A DNA stretch of 64,000 bases from assembly GCA_963763485.1 (NCBI GenBank), contig CAVXOW010000005.1, positions 1,488,001 through 1,552,000 of the forward strand, read 5' to 3'. Below are positions 63,162 to 64,000 of this stretch, in pieces. A program made the translations under genes and the position numbers. Source of the DNA: CAWCKS01 sp963763485 (GTDB taxonomy: Bacteria; Pseudomonadota; Alphaproteobacteria; Rhizobiales; Xanthobacteraceae). Each line of letters opens with the position of its first letter. Position 1 is the stretch's first letter. The notes beneath the pieces were generated by a model. It did no database searches, had not been told where the DNA came from, and saw only the letters and a list, made by a program, of their open reading frames with translations.

Positions 63162-64000
63162 GTGTCAAAGGATCTGCAAGATCAGAGCGCGATTTCGAAG
63201 GGCGTGTTTGCGATACTCTCCGTTCTGTTTTTTCTCTCCGGATTTAGTGCGCTGGTTTATCAAACCACTTGGCAGCGGTTGCTCGGTCTCTTCAGCGGCT
63301 CGGACTCATTGTCGGTGACCCTCGTTGTCGGCGCGTTCCTGCTGGGTCTCGGGGTGGGTAGCCTGGTGGCGACCAGCATCGCCGATCGCCAGTCCCATCG
63401 CGGCGCGATCCTGGCTTTCGCATTTTGCGAGCTCGCGATTGCCGTGTTCGCGATCGTGAGCAAGAGCTTTTTCTACGATCTGCTCTTTGTCCGGATGGTG
63501 GCGCTGAGCGGCAGCCGTCTGTTCGTATTCGTGATGGCTTTTGCGGGCCTCCTGATTCCCACGACATTCATGGGCCTCTCCCTGCCATTCCTCGCGAAGG
63601 GATTGGTGAGGGATCTTCAAACCGCTGCAAAGAGCATCGGCTGGCTCTACGCCTTCAACACGCTCGGTGCAGGGGTAGGAGCCTTCGTCGCGGGCTGCTT
63701 CCTGATCGGCACGGTGGGCTATGAGACCACGATCTATGCGGCGGCGCTTTTCAACGCGTCGATCGGCATCATCAGCCTTCTACTGGCCCGGCGCATGCCC
63801 TCGTTGCCACCATCGGAACAAAGCTCCGCTGCCGCGACGACGCAGGATCAAACCCGCGCCATCCTCGTGAAATGGTCAGCCCTGGTGTTCGCCTCAGGCT
63901 TCATCTTCATTTCTCTGGAGATCATCTGGTTTCGCGTCGTTTCAATCATGTTGACGAATACGGCGTACAGCTTTGCTCTCGTGCTGGGTTGCCTGCTGAT
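63162..64000 (+). CDS. Spermidine-synthase-like multi-pass membrane protein (partial)
   Basis: The frame from the GTG at 63162, nine bases after GGAGGA, is open to the window end (about 279 codons). It encodes at least seven membrane segments, with FLSGFSALVYQTTWQRLLGL, VGAFLLGLGVGSLVATSIAD and FNTLGAGVGAFVAGCFLIG. This is the membrane half of fused spermidine synthase-like proteins, whose SAM-binding half would follow. It does not end here, so the C-terminal domain is outside the window. Function is unknown; such proteins may modify membrane or secreted molecules. Confidence 0.8.
   Translation, partial: MSKDLQDQSAISKGVFAILSVLFFLSGFSALVYQTTWQRLLGLFSGSDSLSVTLVVGAFLLGLGVGSLVATSIADRQSHRGAILAFAFCELAIAVFAIVSKSFFYDLLFVRMVALSGSRLFVFVMAFAGLLIPTTFMGLSLPFLAKGLVRDLQTAAKSIGWLYAFNTLGAGVGAFVAGCFLIGTVGYETTIYAAALFNASIGIISLLLARRMPSLPPSEQSSAAATTQDQTRAILVKWSALVFASGFIFISLEIIWFRVVSIMLTNTAYSFALVLGCLL

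Overview
The window is GC-rich (mostly GTG/ATG starts, NNG/NNC codons) and reads as a Bradyrhizobium-like alphaproteobacterial chromosome (Nitrobacteraceae). This rests on the families present (BA14K-domain protein, many CoA/SDR/LLM catabolic genes, hydantoinases) and on the style of its palindromic intergenic repeats. No rRNA, CRISPR array or IS transposase is visible. The taxonomic call is an inference.

Layout. (1) 1-2491: right end of a decayed integrative element. It holds a twice-frameshifted primase/helicase and a small coupled gene, and ends in a 51-bp copy of the 3' part of tRNA-Lys(CTT), the expected att repeat. (2) 2.6-6.1 kb: small genes, namely a class C beta-lactamase-like hydrolase, an ATC-hydrolase family protein, an NTF2-like protein and a short LysR regulator. 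(3) 6.2-23 kb: a catabolic block with an IclR regulator, SDR, polysaccharide-deacetylase-like hydrolase, a Dpp-type ABC importer whose binding protein is frameshifted, nitronate monooxygenase, LLM flavoenzyme, broken lysR and rraA genes, an ABM-fold monooxygenase, M20 amidohydrolase and HyuB/HyuA. The gene mix suggests uptake and hydrolysis of amide or cyclic-imide compounds. (4) 23-26.3 kb: ECF sigma/anti-sigma pair plus a periplasmic beta-propeller-cupredoxin protein. The sigma and propeller genes share an identical promoter pattern, GGAATAA-N16-GTC. (5) 26.3-38 kb: acyl-CoA/aromatic-type catabolic genes (thioesterase, amidase with a histone-like tail, enoyl-CoA hydratase, alpha/beta hydrolase, second nitronate monooxygenase, CoA transferase, GST, HCCA isomerase-like protein, two Tyr-less SDRs) around an HxlR regulator. 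Near-identical palindromes AGTTC-N7-GAACT lie before three of its transcription units. Two mosaic palindromic repeats face each other around the CoA-transferase gene.

(6) 38.9-58.3 kb: surface polysaccharide locus. It contains GalE, a polyprenol-phosphate GT2, methyltransferases, a large membrane protein, FkbM, a Wzm/Wzt exporter with the tail of a lost second Wzt, GT4 enzymes including a 1218-residue triple-domain one, Gmd and a Gmd paralogue, and ManC. GDP-mannose from ManC feeds Gmd; the paralogue could make GDP-rhamnose or a related GDP-deoxyhexose, which the GT4 enzymes would polymerise for Wzm/Wzt export. (7) 58.4-64 kb: NAD synthase (one frameshift as read), Nudix hydrolase, a membrane-anchored SGNH-like protein, and the start of a spermidine-synthase-like membrane protein running off the end.

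Several genes carry single-base frameshifts (primase, SBP, rraA, nadE). Some could be sequencing errors; the clustered ones in SBP and rraA look more like decay.
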